DNA of 64,000 bases from Proluteimonas luteida. GTDB taxonomy: Bacteria; Pseudomonadota; Gammaproteobacteria; Xanthomonadales; Xanthomonadaceae. The notes below the pieces were generated by a model. The model did not search any database, had not been told where the DNA came from, and saw nothing but the letters and a program-made list of their open reading frames with translations. Location of the stretch: positions 62,001 to 126,000 of the forward strand of contig NZ_JAIWPT010000002.1 in NCBI RefSeq assembly GCF_021191695.1. Reading direction: 5' to 3'. Position 1 is the stretch's first letter. Each line of letters begins with the position of its first letter. Positions 39,388 to 47,567 of this stretch are shown here, one piece after another. The position numbers and the translations under genes are program-made.

Positions 39388-41531
39388 GCGGAATTTCCTG
39401 TCCTGGCCCCGGCGCGGAATCCCCGTCCCGCGCTGGTGGCGATGTACTTACCGAGCACCCGGAGTCCATGGGCGCTGGCGACCAGCACGCCACCAACCGA
39501 CGCCAGATAACCCTGCTGCGCGTGCCGGCCCCACTTCGAGTACCAGATGTCGGCACGTGCGAAGGTCGATGCGATCAGCCACCGCTCCTGCTTGAGGGTG
39601 AGTTCGCGGAACTGGATGCCCAGCCCCTGTTCGTCACGATCCTGCAGCACCAACGCGGGCAACCGTTCGCTCCGGTTGCGGCTGCTCAACTCGATCTCGA
39701 CCTCGGTTCCCGGCTGCACCGGCTGTCCCGTGTCCAGCCGGATCGCCATGCCGCCCATCGAGAAATCGACCGTCGTACACGGCAGCGCCTGCCCATCCGG
39801 CAGGTGCAGCACCGCCTGCATGCTGAACGTCACCCGCGGCGCGTGCCGGGTCTGCCGCCGCTCGCTGCACGTGGCGATGGTCGCCGACAGCAGGATGATG
39901 TTGTAGATGGTCCAGCCGAGATTGAGCCAGATGGTGTGGATCTCGCCGCTGCCGTCGGTGAAGAACAGCTTGAGCAGCCCCGCCACGACACCGGCCAGGT
40001 TCAGCACCAGCAGGAACAGGTAGGGCTTGGCGATGCCCGCGTCGAAATAGCTGCGCTCCACCAGGCCGCCCTTCGCGGTCACGTTGAACTTGCCGAGCCT
40101 GGGGTTGAGGACCGCCATCAGGGTCGGGCGCAGGATGTACCAGGCCAGCGTCGTCTCGTAGACCTCGTTCCACAGCAGGTAGCGGTGCCTGCCCTGCACC
40201 TTCAGGTTGGTCAGGTTGGCCTGCATGATGTGCGGGATCGCATAGGCCAGGATCATCAGCGCGGAGGCCTGGATCACGTACGCGTCGAAGAACAGGAACG
40301 CCAGCGGCGCGGTCAGGAACACGATGCGCGGCAGCCCGTAGAAGAAGTGCAGCATCGCGTTGAGGTAGCACAGCCGCTGCGCCCACCGCAGCCCGCGCCC
40401 GAACAGCGGATTGTCGATGCGGAAGATCTGCGCCATGCCGCGTGCCCAGCGGATGCGCTGGCCGACGTGCGCCGACAGGCTCTCGGTGGCGAGACCGGCC
40501 GCCTGCGGGATCGGCAGATAGGCGCTGCGATAGCCGGCGCGGTGCAGGCGCAGCGCGGTGTGCGCGTCCTCGGTCACGGTATCGATGGCCACGCCGCCCA
40601 CTTCCTGCAGCGGACCACGCCGGATCACCGCGCAGGAACCGCAGAAGAACGTCGCGTTCCAGGTGTCGTTGCCTTCCTGCAGCAGCCCGTAGAACAGTTC
40701 GCCCTCGTTGGGCACCTTGCCGAAGGTGCCGAGGTTGCGCTCGAACGGGTCGGGCGAGAAGAAGTAGTGCGGCATCTGCATCACCGCCAGCTTCCGGTCT
40801 TCCAGGAACCAGCCCATCGTGACCTGCAGGAAGGACCGCGTGGGGATGTGGTCGCAGTCGAAAATCGCCACGAATTCGCCGCTGGTCTTCTTCAGCGCCG
40901 CATTGATGTTGCCGGCCTTGGCGTGGTTGTTGTTGGTCCGGGTGACGTAGTTGACGCCGACCTCTTCGCAGAACTGGCGGAACTCCTCGCGCCTGCCATC
41001 GTCGAGCAGGTGGATGTTGAGCTTGTCGGACGGCCAGTCGAGCACGGTGGCGGCCAGCACGGTGGTCCGCACGACCGACAGCGGCTCGTTGTAGGTCGGG
41101 ATGAACACGTCCACCGTCGGCCACAGCGACTGGTCCGCGGGCAGCTGGCGCGGGCTGCGGCCGAGCGGCCACAGCACCTGGAAATAGCCCAGCACCAGCA
41201 CGACGAACGCATAGATCTCCGCCGCCACCAGCCCCAGGCCCAGTGCGAGATCGAGCGGATTGTCGAAGCCGAGCGTCTCGGTCAGGCGCCACCACATGTA
41301 GCGGGTGGACACCACGAGCGACAGTCCCATCATGGTCAGCACCACCAGCCGGCCGGCGCGCTTGCTCAGCACCACCCCGATGATGAACACCAGCGCCGAG
41401 AACACCAGCTGCTGGCCGACCTCCAGGGGCACCGTGACCACGAACGCGAGAAGCAGCAGGCCAACGACCCACACCGCCCAGAGCACGGGCCGCGGCAGCG
41501 CCGGCCATTCCTTGCTTGCATCCATTGCCAT
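39384..41531 (-). CDS. bcsA: Cellulose synthase catalytic subunit, UDP-forming
   Basis: Membrane glycosyltransferase family 2 enzyme polymerising glucose from UDP-glucose, allosterically activated by c-di-GMP. 715 aa. It has N-terminal membrane helices, the GT domain with the substrate Asp motifs (DDGRR, FDCDHIPT, TEDAHTAL) and the QRIRWARGM motif (QxxRW). Further helices follow, then a C-terminal PilZ domain with an RxxxR-type switch (RQTRHAPR) and DFSMGG. Both c-di-GMP-binding elements are intact. Confidence 0.97.
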   Translation of the reverse strand: MAMDASKEWPALPRPVLWAVWVVGLLLLAFVVTVPLEVGQQLVFSALVFIIGVVLSKRAGRLVVLTMMGLSLVVSTRYMWWRLTETLGFDNPLDLALGLGLVAAEIYAFVVLVLGYFQVLWPLGRSPRQLPADQSLWPTVDVFIPTYNEPLSVVRTTVLAATVLDWPSDKLNIHLLDDGRREEFRQFCEEVGVNYVTRTNNNHAKAGNINAALKKTSGEFVAIFDCDHIPTRSFLQVTMGWFLEDRKLAVMQMPHYFFSPDPFERNLGTFGKVPNEGELFYGLLQEGNDTWNATFFCGSCAVIRRGPLQEVGGVAIDTVTEDAHTALRLHRAGYRSAYLPIPQAAGLATESLSAHVGQRIRWARGMAQIFRIDNPLFGRGLRWAQRLCYLNAMLHFFYGLPRIVFLTAPLAFLFFDAYVIQASALMILAYAIPHIMQANLTNLKVQGRHRYLLWNEVYETTLAWYILRPTLMAVLNPRLGKFNVTAKGGLVERSYFDAGIAKPYLFLLVLNLAGVVAGLLKLFFTDGSGEIHTIWLNLGWTIYNIILLSATIATCSERRQTRHAPRVTFSMQAVLHLPDGQALPCTTVDFSMGGMAIRLDTGQPVQPGTEVEIELSSRNRSERLPALVLQDRDEQGLGIQFRELTLKQERWLIASTFARADIWYSKWGRHAQQGYLASVGGVLVASAHGLRVLGKYIATSAGRGFRAGARTGNSA

Positions 41532-41607
41532 TTGGTTCTCTTGGTAGGGGCCATGCCACGACCGGACGGGACGGGTTTGCCCCGCCCCCCGGATCAGTCG
41601 CCGCGCG

Positions 41608-42060
41608 TCAGTCGCCGCGCAGACGCACCAGCGGACTCTTTCCGGCGGCGGCGGGGCCGGCATGCGCAAGCCGCCGGAACAGCTGCTCCAGCGGCGTGAA
41701 TGTCGCCGCCGCGTTGCGGCAGTCCGCATCCCGCGCCGCCGGCAGCGGCGGCAACGGCGGTGGGGCGAGATTGTCCGGGGCCGCCGTCGCGGCAGGCGGC
41801 ACGGCCAGTGGTGCGGCGGGCACAGAGGGCACCGGACGCAGCGGCACCGGGGTCACCGGCGCCCTGTCGCCGGCACGGGGTTCCGTGGTGGCCTGCACGG
41901 GCGCTGTGCGCGCAGCCGGCACCGCGTCGCGGAGTTTGAACTCGGAGAAATCGCGGTATCCCCCGCTCTTGCCAAGCCTGCTGAACAGGCCGGCGACATC
42001 GTCGCTGCCGGAGCTCGGTGGGTTGGTTTTCAGTGTTTTCGGTGATTCGGAACGGCTCAT
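41608..42060 (-). CDS. bcsP: BcsP/BcsR-like proline-rich cellulose operon protein
   Basis: 150 aa. A short conserved N-terminal segment, DDVAGLFSRLG followed by GYRDFSEF, matches the pattern of the BcsR/BcsP accessory family. The rest is disordered and Pro/Ala-rich (about 45-130) with a short basic C-terminus. In other operons such proteins help localise or regulate BcsA. The ATG at 42060 gives the conserved start; the upstream extension of the frame runs into bcsD. Assignment rests on the short motif and the position. Confidence 0.7.
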   Translation of the reverse strand: MSRSESPKTLKTNPPSSGSDDVAGLFSRLGKSGGYRDFSEFKLRDAVPAARTAPVQATTEPRAGDRAPVTPVPLRPVPSVPAAPLAVPPAATAAPDNLAPPPLPPLPAARDADCRNAAATFTPLEQLFRRLAHAGPAAAGKSPLVRLRGD

Positions 42061-42074
42061 GGTCTCGGTAGCTA

Positions 42075-42533
42075 TCAGGAAACGCGTGAAAGAACGAAGT
42101 CGGCGACATCCGCCGATTGAGGCGCGGCCATGCGGACATCCAGCCCGGCCAGCATCCCGGCGGCACGGAACCATTCCCTGTACGCGCCTTCCAGGAACCC
42201 CGCCGCCCAGATCCGTTCACCGCCCAGGGCCGACGCGAGCGGCGAGGCGCCATGCCGGATCAGGACCCGGTCGGGCAGTTCCTCGAACACGACATACCCC
42301 CAGTTGCGCGCATTCCAGATCGCGTTGAGCGCGGCCTGCAGCGCATCCAGCGTGTCGACATCGGGAAGCGGGTGCGCCTGTGCGAAGCGTCCGCCGATCC
42401 GCGACATCAGCAGCGTCAGCTCCGCATCGGAAAGCGCGTCCTCGAACTCGTCGCCCAATGCACACAGGAACCCGCGCCATTGCAGCGGGCATGCGTGGGC
42501 CCGGTAGTAGCCAAGAAGCTCCGATGCACTCAT
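42075..42533 (-). CDS. bcsD: Cellulose synthase operon subunit D
   Basis: 152 aa, close to the acetic-acid-bacterial BcsD (about 156), a periplasmic octameric ring that bundles glucan chains. Matching segments are LLMSRIGGRFAQAHPLP, the DTLDALQAALNAIWNARNWGYV helix region, and GFLEGAYREWF. There is no signal peptide, as in known BcsD. The ATG at 42533 is chosen over an in-frame ATG at 42569 and a longer frame to 42728. Those would start at or before the transcription start predicted by the sigma-54 promoter. Confidence 0.85.
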   Translation of the reverse strand: MSASELLGYYRAHACPLQWRGFLCALGDEFEDALSDAELTLLMSRIGGRFAQAHPLPDVDTLDALQAALNAIWNARNWGYVVFEELPDRVLIRHGASPLASALGGERIWAAGFLEGAYREWFRAAGMLAGLDVRMAAPQSADVADFVLSRVS

Positions 42534-42577
42534 CTTTTTTGCGTAACTCCGAGCATCAGCCGCGCTCATGCTGGCGA

Positions 42578-42594
42578 TGCAATTTCCATGCCAA
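42578..42594 (-). promoter_or_regulatory. Sigma-54 (-24/-12) promoter of the bcs operon
   Basis: On the minus strand TTGGCATGGAAATTGCA matches the RpoN consensus YTGGCACGRNNNTTGCW at all but one defined position, with GG and GC at the right 10-bp spacing. Transcription would start near 42567, leaving a leader of about 34 nt before the bcsD ATG. Confidence 0.75.
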
Positions 42595-42654
42595 AAGATT
42601 CCGGAATCCGGCAGTACGACCACGGATTGCCGTGACGCCGCCTGGCATGCATTT

Positions 42655-42662
42655 GGGGGGGG
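42655..42662. repeat. G8 homopolymer tract upstream of bcsD
   Basis: Eight G (C on the transcribed direction) about 90 bp upstream of the predicted start. It is the longest such run I noticed in the window. It could vary in length by slippage. Confidence 0.6.
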
Positions 42663-42676
42663 AGGGCGAGAGACCC

Positions 42677-42697
42677 GGCGCCCCTTTTCGGGGCACC
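42677..42697. repeat. Inverted repeat in the bcs upstream region
   Basis: GGCGCCCC and GGGGCACC are complementary apart from one base, around a TTTTC loop. On the minus strand no U-tract follows, so it is a weak terminator candidate; it could also be a regulator site. Confidence 0.4.
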
Positions 42698-42952
42698 GAA
42701 TGACGTACCACGTCGCTACCTTACCCAATGACGGGCTTCATTCCAAAAACGGCGACGAACGCATCTGCGCGCTTCCTGCCGAGCCTGTATCGGGCAGACT
42801 GTCCACTGCTGCCTGCAAGGCACGCGCATGGGCTTTCGTGTTTCCGAACCCTCGGTCCCGGCGCAACCAACTCAATGGAGAGGTCCGTTCATCCGCACGC
42901 GTACCGGACGTCGGCCACTTCCTGCTGCGCCCGGGACGACGTGACGAACGGT

Positions 42953-44059
42953 TCATGCAACGGCCGCCTCCGGTTCCACGTACTCGACGACCTCCAGCCC
43001 GAAGCCGGCCAGCCCGATCTGCTTGCGCGGCGTGCCGAGCACGCGCAGCCTGCCGAGGCCGAGATCGGCGAGGATCTGCGCGCCGGCGCCGTTGCGCCGC
43101 CACTGCCCGACATCCCTGGCGTCGTGCTGCTCGGGCAGCTTGCGCACCCGCGCCAGCAGCGCGTCGCTGTCGCGCGGCGCCGACAGCATCACCATCACGC
43201 CGCTGCCGGCGGCGTCGATCGCGCGCAGCGCATCGGTCGCGGCAACGCCGAAATCGTCGCGCCGCCAGTGCAGCAGGTCGGCCAGCGGATTCTCGACCTG
43301 CACCCGGACCAGGGTCGGCGTCGCCGCGTCCGGCGTGCCGCGGACCAGGGCGAAATGCAGCTCGTGGGCGATGCGGTCGCGATAGGTCACCAGCCGGAAC
43401 GGGCCGAACTCGGTATCGATGTCGCGCTCGTCGACGCGCTCGACGGTGTGCTCGTTGCCGAGCCGCCAGGCGATCAGGTCCTCGATCGAGCCCATCTTCA
43501 GCCCGTGCTCGCGGGCGAACACCTCCAGCTCCGGACGCCGCGCCATCGAACCGTCGGGATTGAGGATCTCCACCAGCACGCCGGCCGGCTCCAGCCCGGC
43601 CAGCATCGCCAGGTCGACACCGGCCTCGGTATGCCCGGCACGGCTCAGCACGCCGCCCGGATGCGCCAGCAACGGGAAGATGTGGCCCGGCTGCGCCAGA
43701 TCGGACGGCTTGGCGTCCGGACGCACCGCGGTACGGATGGTATGCGCGCGGTCGTAGGCGGAAATGCCGGTGGTCACGCCCTCGGCCGCCTCGATCGAGA
43801 CGGTGAACGCGGTCTGGTACTGCGCGGTGTTGTCGCGGACCATCGGCGCCAGGCCGAGCTGCGCGCAGCGCTCGCGGGTAAGCGGCAGGCAGACCAGGCC
43901 ACGCGCGTGGGTGACCATGAAGTTGATGTCCTTCGGGGTCACCAGCTCGGCGGCCATGATCAGGTCGCCCTCGTTCTCGCGGTCCTCGTCGTCGACGATG
44001 ACGACCATGCGGCCGGCGCGGATTTCCTCGAGCAGCTCGGGGACGGGGGCGAACTTCAT
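42953..44059 (-). CDS. ribB: 3,4-dihydroxy-2-butanone 4-phosphate synthase fused to a degenerate GTP cyclohydrolase II domain (RibBX type)
   Basis: 368 aa. The N-terminal half is a complete DHBP synthase: DDEDRENEGDLI (23-34), THARGLVCLPLT and the SRAGHTEAGVDL motif. The C-terminal half is aligned with GTP cyclohydrolase II but contains no cysteine at all. It therefore lacks the three zinc-binding Cys, and the catalytic-loop motifs are gone too. This is the RibBX architecture described in proteobacteria; a separate functional RibA must be encoded elsewhere. The start overlaps the ribE stop (ATGA). Confidence 0.92.
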   Translation of the reverse strand: MKFAPVPELLEEIRAGRMVVIVDDEDRENEGDLIMAAELVTPKDINFMVTHARGLVCLPLTRERCAQLGLAPMVRDNTAQYQTAFTVSIEAAEGVTTGISAYDRAHTIRTAVRPDAKPSDLAQPGHIFPLLAHPGGVLSRAGHTEAGVDLAMLAGLEPAGVLVEILNPDGSMARRPELEVFAREHGLKMGSIEDLIAWRLGNEHTVERVDERDIDTEFGPFRLVTYRDRIAHELHFALVRGTPDAATPTLVRVQVENPLADLLHWRRDDFGVAATDALRAIDAAGSGVMVMLSAPRDSDALLARVRKLPEQHDARDVGQWRRNGAGAQILADLGLGRLRVLGTPRKQIGLAGFGLEVVEYVEPEAAVA

Positions 44060-44688
44060 GCGGAGACTCCAGTGGACGGTCCGCCGCCGGCGGACAGGTT
44101 GGCCTGCAACAGGCGCTCGACGTAGCGGGCGATCATGTCGACCTCGAGGTTGACCGGGTCGCCGGTCGCGGCCTGCGCGAACGCGGTGTGGGCGACGGTG
44201 TGCGGCACCAGCGCGACCTCGAAACCGCCGGCATCGACCACGTTGACGGTCAGGCTGACGCCGTCGACGCAGACCGAGCCCTTGTGCGCGACGTACTTCA
44301 GCAGCGCCGCCGGCGCGTCGAAGCGCCAGCGCTGCGCGCGTGCATCCTCGTGGATGGAGGCCACGCGGCCGACGCCGTCGACATGGCCGCTGACCAGGTG
44401 CCCGCCGAGGCGGTCGGTCGGCAGCATCGCGCGCTCCAGGTTCAGCGCGCGGCCCGGCACCAGCGCGCCGAGCGTGGTCAGCGCCAGGGTCTCGGTCGAG
44501 GCGTCGGCCTCGAAATGGGCGGCGTCGAACCCGACCACGGTCAGGCATACGCCGTTGACGGCGATGCTCTCGCCCATCGCCGGGTCGGTGAACGGCAACG
44601 TGCCGACCGCGATGCGCAGGCGGGCGTCGCCGCCGCGGGATTCGATCGCCTGCAGCGACCCGACGCCTTCGATCAATCCGGTGAACAT
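44056..44688 (-). CDS. ribE: Riboflavin synthase alpha chain
   Basis: Dismutates two lumazines to riboflavin. 210 aa from the ATG giving the universal start MFTGLIEGVG. Two lumazine-binding repeats are visible, each with the signature GHLVSGHVDG-type or ESIAVNGVCLTV/VCVDGVSLTV segments. It follows the FMN riboswitch by about 120 bp and is coupled to ribBX. In relatives ribD precedes it; here ribD is absent and the next gene upstream is an FmdB-type protein. Confidence 0.96.
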   Translation of the reverse strand: MFTGLIEGVGSLQAIESRGGDARLRIAVGTLPFTDPAMGESIAVNGVCLTVVGFDAAHFEADASTETLALTTLGALVPGRALNLERAMLPTDRLGGHLVSGHVDGVGRVASIHEDARAQRWRFDAPAALLKYVAHKGSVCVDGVSLTVNVVDAGGFEVALVPHTVAHTAFAQAATGDPVNLEVDMIARYVERLLQANLSAGGGPSTGVSA

Positions 44689-44770
44689 CCGCTGGGCTCC
44701 CTGACGGCGCGACGGACGCGGGCCAGGGCCCGGCACGCCGCGGTTGAATGCGACGAAATGCTTCCAGGCG

Positions 44771-44809
44771 CACGACAGCGCGCACGGCGGCGCGCCGTGC
44801 GCTGTCGTC
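44771..44809 (-). promoter_or_regulatory. Hairpin between FMN riboswitch and ribE (expression platform)
   Basis: Nearly perfect inverted repeat, ACGACAGCG...CGCTGTCGT, with about 16 bp in each arm and one 2-nt bulge, directly 3' of the riboswitch. No run of U follows, so it may act by a weak terminator or by controlling access to the leader. Confidence 0.55.
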
Positions 44810-44990
44810 TTCTTCCATCCGGACTATGACCGTCGGCCCCGGCATTGGACCGGGTCTGCTGACCTTCCACCGGCGCGCCGGTCGGAAACCGACTGCGGCC
44901 GTGGAAGCGCTCGCGGGCTCGTGCCTGGCCGGACATGCGCCCGGACCGCGACACCTACCGCCGGTGGGGAATCGCACCCCGCCCTGAAGA
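44810..44990 (-). promoter_or_regulatory. FMN riboswitch (RFN element)
   Basis: On the minus strand the sequence starts with AGGGCGGGGTGCGATTCCCC and ACCGGCGGTAG. It ends with CAGACCCGGTCCAATGCCGG, GGCCGACGGTCATAGTCCGG and ATGGAAGA, the conserved segments of RFN around its six-stem junction. A variable stem lies in between. It should lower ribE-ribBX expression when FMN is plentiful. A TAGACT hexamer at 45028-45023 is a possible -10. Confidence 0.95.
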
Positions 44991-45186
44991 CGTTTCGATG
45001 TGACCGGCGAACCGGCGGACACAGTCTACCAGTGCGCGCAGGCGCGACCGTGGCGGCGGCCGGGACGCTTCATTGCGGCAACGTGCAGGCGCACCCGGAC
45101 CGATGGGCCCGCGCCGCGCATGCGCGGCGGCAACCGGAAGGATCGATCGCCGCTGGCAACGCAGGTCGGCGCTGCGCCGCGCGCGT

Positions 45187-45513
45187 TCAATCGGCGGCCG
45201 GCTTGGCCTTGGCGGGCGCGGCATCGGCGGGTTTCGCCGCCGGCTTGCCGTCGGTTGCGGGCTTGGTCTCGGCCGGCTTGGCGTCGGAGCCGCCGCCGCT
45301 GCCTTCGACCAGGTTGCGCTTCCTGTCGCCGTCCTTCTTGAAGTCGGTCTCGTACCAGCCGCTGCCCGCCAGGCGGAACGACGGCGCCGTCACCTGGCGC
45401 TTGACCGCGGCCGCACCGCAGGCCGGACAGGTGGCGGGATCGGGATCGGACAACTTCTGCAGACGATCGAAACTGTGGCCGCATTCGGCGCACTGGAAGG
45501 CGTAGATGGGCAT
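45187..45513 (-). CDS. FmdB-family zinc ribbon protein
   Basis: 108 aa. The N-terminal zinc ribbon MPIYAFQCAECGHSFD ... CPACG has two CxxC pairs (the FmdB regulatory-protein family). Then comes an Ala/Pro/Lys-rich, probably disordered tail (about 70-108). The start gives the family's invariant MPIY. Function is not established; other members are found as single genes or beside aspS/ruvC. Here it is single, upstream of the riboswitch. Confidence 0.85.
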   Translation of the reverse strand: MPIYAFQCAECGHSFDRLQKLSDPDPATCPACGAAAVKRQVTAPSFRLAGSGWYETDFKKDGDRKRNLVEGSGGGSDAKPAETKPATDGKPAAKPADAAPAKAKPAAD

Positions 45514-45616
45514 GGCGATGGCTTGAGCAACGGGAGTAGCGGGAGAACCGGGGGGAAGCACGTCTGGTCCCGGACTTGGGGGTGCCCGTCGCCGGATCAA
45601 GATGGCGGAGCGGCGA

Positions 45617-46489
45617 TCATCGCAGATACGCGCTGGCAAGTAACGCCGCCTGGCGCAGCACGTCGTCGCGGCCGGCGGCCTCCAGCGGCGATCCCTGCAG
45701 GTAGCAGGCCAGCAGCCATGGCGGGCCGCCATCGGCCGGCCACAGCACCGCGATGTCGTTGCTGATGCCGGTCGCCGCGCCGGTCTTGTCGCCGATCCGC
45801 CAGCCGTCCGGCCAGCCGGCGCGGATGCGGCGGTCGCCGGTCTGGTTGTCGATCAGCCAGTCGCCCAGCTGCGCGCGCGCGTCCGGACGCAGCGCCTCGC
45901 CGAGCACGAACCGCCGCAGGTTGGCGGCCATCGCCGCCGGCGTGCTGGTGTCGCGTGGATCGCCGGGCACGAAGCGGTTCATCATCGGCTCGTAGCGGTC
46001 GCTGTGGGTGACCGCATCGCCGTGCGCACGCAGGAACGCGGTCAATCCCGCCGGCCCGCCGACCAGCGGCAGCAGCAGATTGGCGGCGGGGTTGTCGCTC
46101 CAGATCATCGTCGCCCGGCACAGGTCGCGGACGGTGACGTCCTTGCCGACATGGCGCCCGGTGACCGGAGCGTGGTCGATGATGTCCGCGGCGCGCACCG
46201 GCACCCGGCCGTCGAGCGACAGGCGGCCCGCATCGGCCCGCGCCAGCACGGCGGCGGCCAGCAGGTACTTGAACGTGCTGCACATCGGGAACCGTTCGTC
46301 CGCGCGGTGCCCGGCGCGGATGCCGCCGTCCGACCGCATCAGCGCCACGCCCAGGCGCCCGCCGCTGGCGGCCTCCAGCGCGGCGAAATCCGGCGCCGCC
46401 GCGCCCGCGGCACGAGCGAGCAGTGGAGCGGCGGTCGCGGACAGGGCGGCGGTGCCGGCGAATTTCAGGAACGCGCGTCGCGAGGACAT
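45617..46489 (-). CDS. Class A beta-lactamase with Tat signal
   Basis: Serine hydrolase of beta-lactam antibiotics in the periplasm. 290 aa from ATG 46489, chosen because GGAG lies 6 nt upstream; ATGs at 46495 and 46501 are alternatives. The Tat motif SRRAFLK stands at the N-terminus. Active-site elements: S71-T-F-K74, S131-D-N133, E167 in RYEPMMN, K235-T-G237. Cys70 precedes the serine as in class A carbapenemases, but the partner Cys after KTG is Ala, so their disulfide is absent. The spectrum cannot be told from sequence. The divergent LysR gene suggests inducible expression. Confidence 0.93.
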   Translation of the reverse strand: MSSRRAFLKFAGTAALSATAAPLLARAAGAAAPDFAALEAASGGRLGVALMRSDGGIRAGHRADERFPMCSTFKYLLAAAVLARADAGRLSLDGRVPVRAADIIDHAPVTGRHVGKDVTVRDLCRATMIWSDNPAANLLLPLVGGPAGLTAFLRAHGDAVTHSDRYEPMMNRFVPGDPRDTSTPAAMAANLRRFVLGEALRPDARAQLGDWLIDNQTGDRRIRAGWPDGWRIGDKTGAATGISNDIAVLWPADGGPPWLLACYLQGSPLEAAGRDDVLRQAALLASAYLR

Positions 46490-46586
46490 GGACATCTCCA
46501 TTCGGGTGTGAACGCCAGTCTTGGTGCTTCCCGGCACGGCGACCAGCGCGAAGAATCCGGGACAGCCATGAGCTGGATCGATGGCT

Positions 46587-46601
46587 CCCGGCCGATCCGG
46601 G
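46587..46601. promoter_or_regulatory. Possible LysR operator between beta-lactamase and regulator
   Basis: CCCGG-CCGAT-CCGGG is a perfect 5-bp dyad in the 166-bp divergent intergenic region. It is a weak candidate: GC dyads are frequent here and it lacks a clear T-N11-A pattern. Confidence 0.3.
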
Positions 46602-46655
46602 CCATTTCCACGCATGCGGTGCGATCATCCATCGACCTGGCTCACACCTGCGTCC

Positions 46656-47540
46656 ATGTCCCGCCCACCCCTTCCGCTCAATGCGCTGCGTGCCTTCGAG
46701 GCCGCGGCCCGCCACCAGAACTTCACCCGTGCGGCGCTGGAGCTGTGCGTGAGCCAGGCCGCGCTGAGCCACCAGATCCGCGGGCTGGAAGCGCGTCTGG
46801 GCGTGCGCCTGTTCCACCGGCTGCCGCGGGGCGTTGCGCTGACCGACGAGGCCGCGGCGCTGTACCCGGTCCTCAATGCGGCCTTCGACCGCATCGCTGC
46901 CGGCATCCACCGGGTGTCGACGGAGCAGCGCCGCCACGTGGTGACGGCCGGCGTCGTCGGCACCTTCGCCACCGGCTGGCTGCTGCCCCGGCTGCCGGCG
47001 TTCGAGGCCGCGCACCCGGACATCGAACTGCGCCTGCAGACCCACAACAACCGCATCGACCTGGCCAGCGAGGGGCTGGACGTGGCGATCCGCTTCGGCG
47101 ACGGCGACTGGCAGGGACAGGCCTGCACGCCCGTCGCGGACACGGCCTTCGCGCCGGTCTGCGCACCTGCGCTGGCCCGGCAGCTGCGCACGCCGCGGGA
47201 TCTCGCCGCGGTCCCGCTGCTGCGCTCCTTTCGCGGCGACGAATGGCCGCGCTGGCTGCAGGCCGCCGACGCACCCGCCATCGAGGCGCGGGGGCCCGTG
47301 TTCGACTCCTCGCTGGCACTCGCCAGCGCGGCCGCGTCCGGCGCCGGCGCAGCCCTGCTGCCGCTGCGCATGTTCGAGCGGGAACTGGCGGAAGGGCGCC
47401 TGCTGCAGCCCTTCCCGGTCGGCATCCGGCTCGGCCGCTACTGGTTCACGCGGCTGCGCTCGCGGCGCGAGCGCGAACCGGTCAGGCGGCTGCGGCTCTG
47501 GCTGCAGGCGCAGGACGCGCTGGACCGGACCACTTGCTGA
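46656..47540 (+). CDS. ampR: AmpR-like LysR-family regulator
   Basis: 294 aa. It has an N-terminal winged helix-turn-helix with the AmpR pattern PLNALRAFEAAARHQNFTRAA and VSQAALSHQIRGLE, then a LysR effector domain (about 90-290). In known systems AmpR senses muropeptides and turns on the divergent beta-lactamase; the geometry here is the same. The start at 46656 matches the family; a 25-residue upstream extension has no similarity. Confidence 0.88.
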   Translation: MSRPPLPLNALRAFEAAARHQNFTRAALELCVSQAALSHQIRGLEARLGVRLFHRLPRGVALTDEAAALYPVLNAAFDRIAAGIHRVSTEQRRHVVTAGVVGTFATGWLLPRLPAFEAAHPDIELRLQTHNNRIDLASEGLDVAIRFGDGDWQGQACTPVADTAFAPVCAPALARQLRTPRDLAAVPLLRSFRGDEWPRWLQAADAPAIEARGPVFDSSLALASAAASGAGAALLPLRMFERELAEGRLLQPFPVGIRLGRYWFTRLRSRREREPVRRLRLWLQAQDALDRTTC

Positions 47541-47567
47541 TCCGGCCCGCAAATACTGCGAATCGAG

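Larger units (their letters stand above)
42534..42952. other. bcs promoter region, right edge of the cellulose operon
   Basis: About 420 bp without a gene. It holds the sigma-54-type promoter (42578-42594), a G8 tract (42655-42662) and a hairpin (42677-42697). A long minus-strand frame crosses the whole gap but has no conserved content. Confidence 0.55.

Noticed and set aside
42534-42728. N-terminal extension of bcsD to an ATG at 42728 or 42569
   Set aside because: It would start at or upstream of the sigma-54 transcription start, crosses the G8 tract, and makes the protein longer than known BcsD.
46587-46601. A firm AmpR operator call
   Set aside because: The CCCGG dyad is short and GC dyads are frequent here; kept only as a low-confidence feature.
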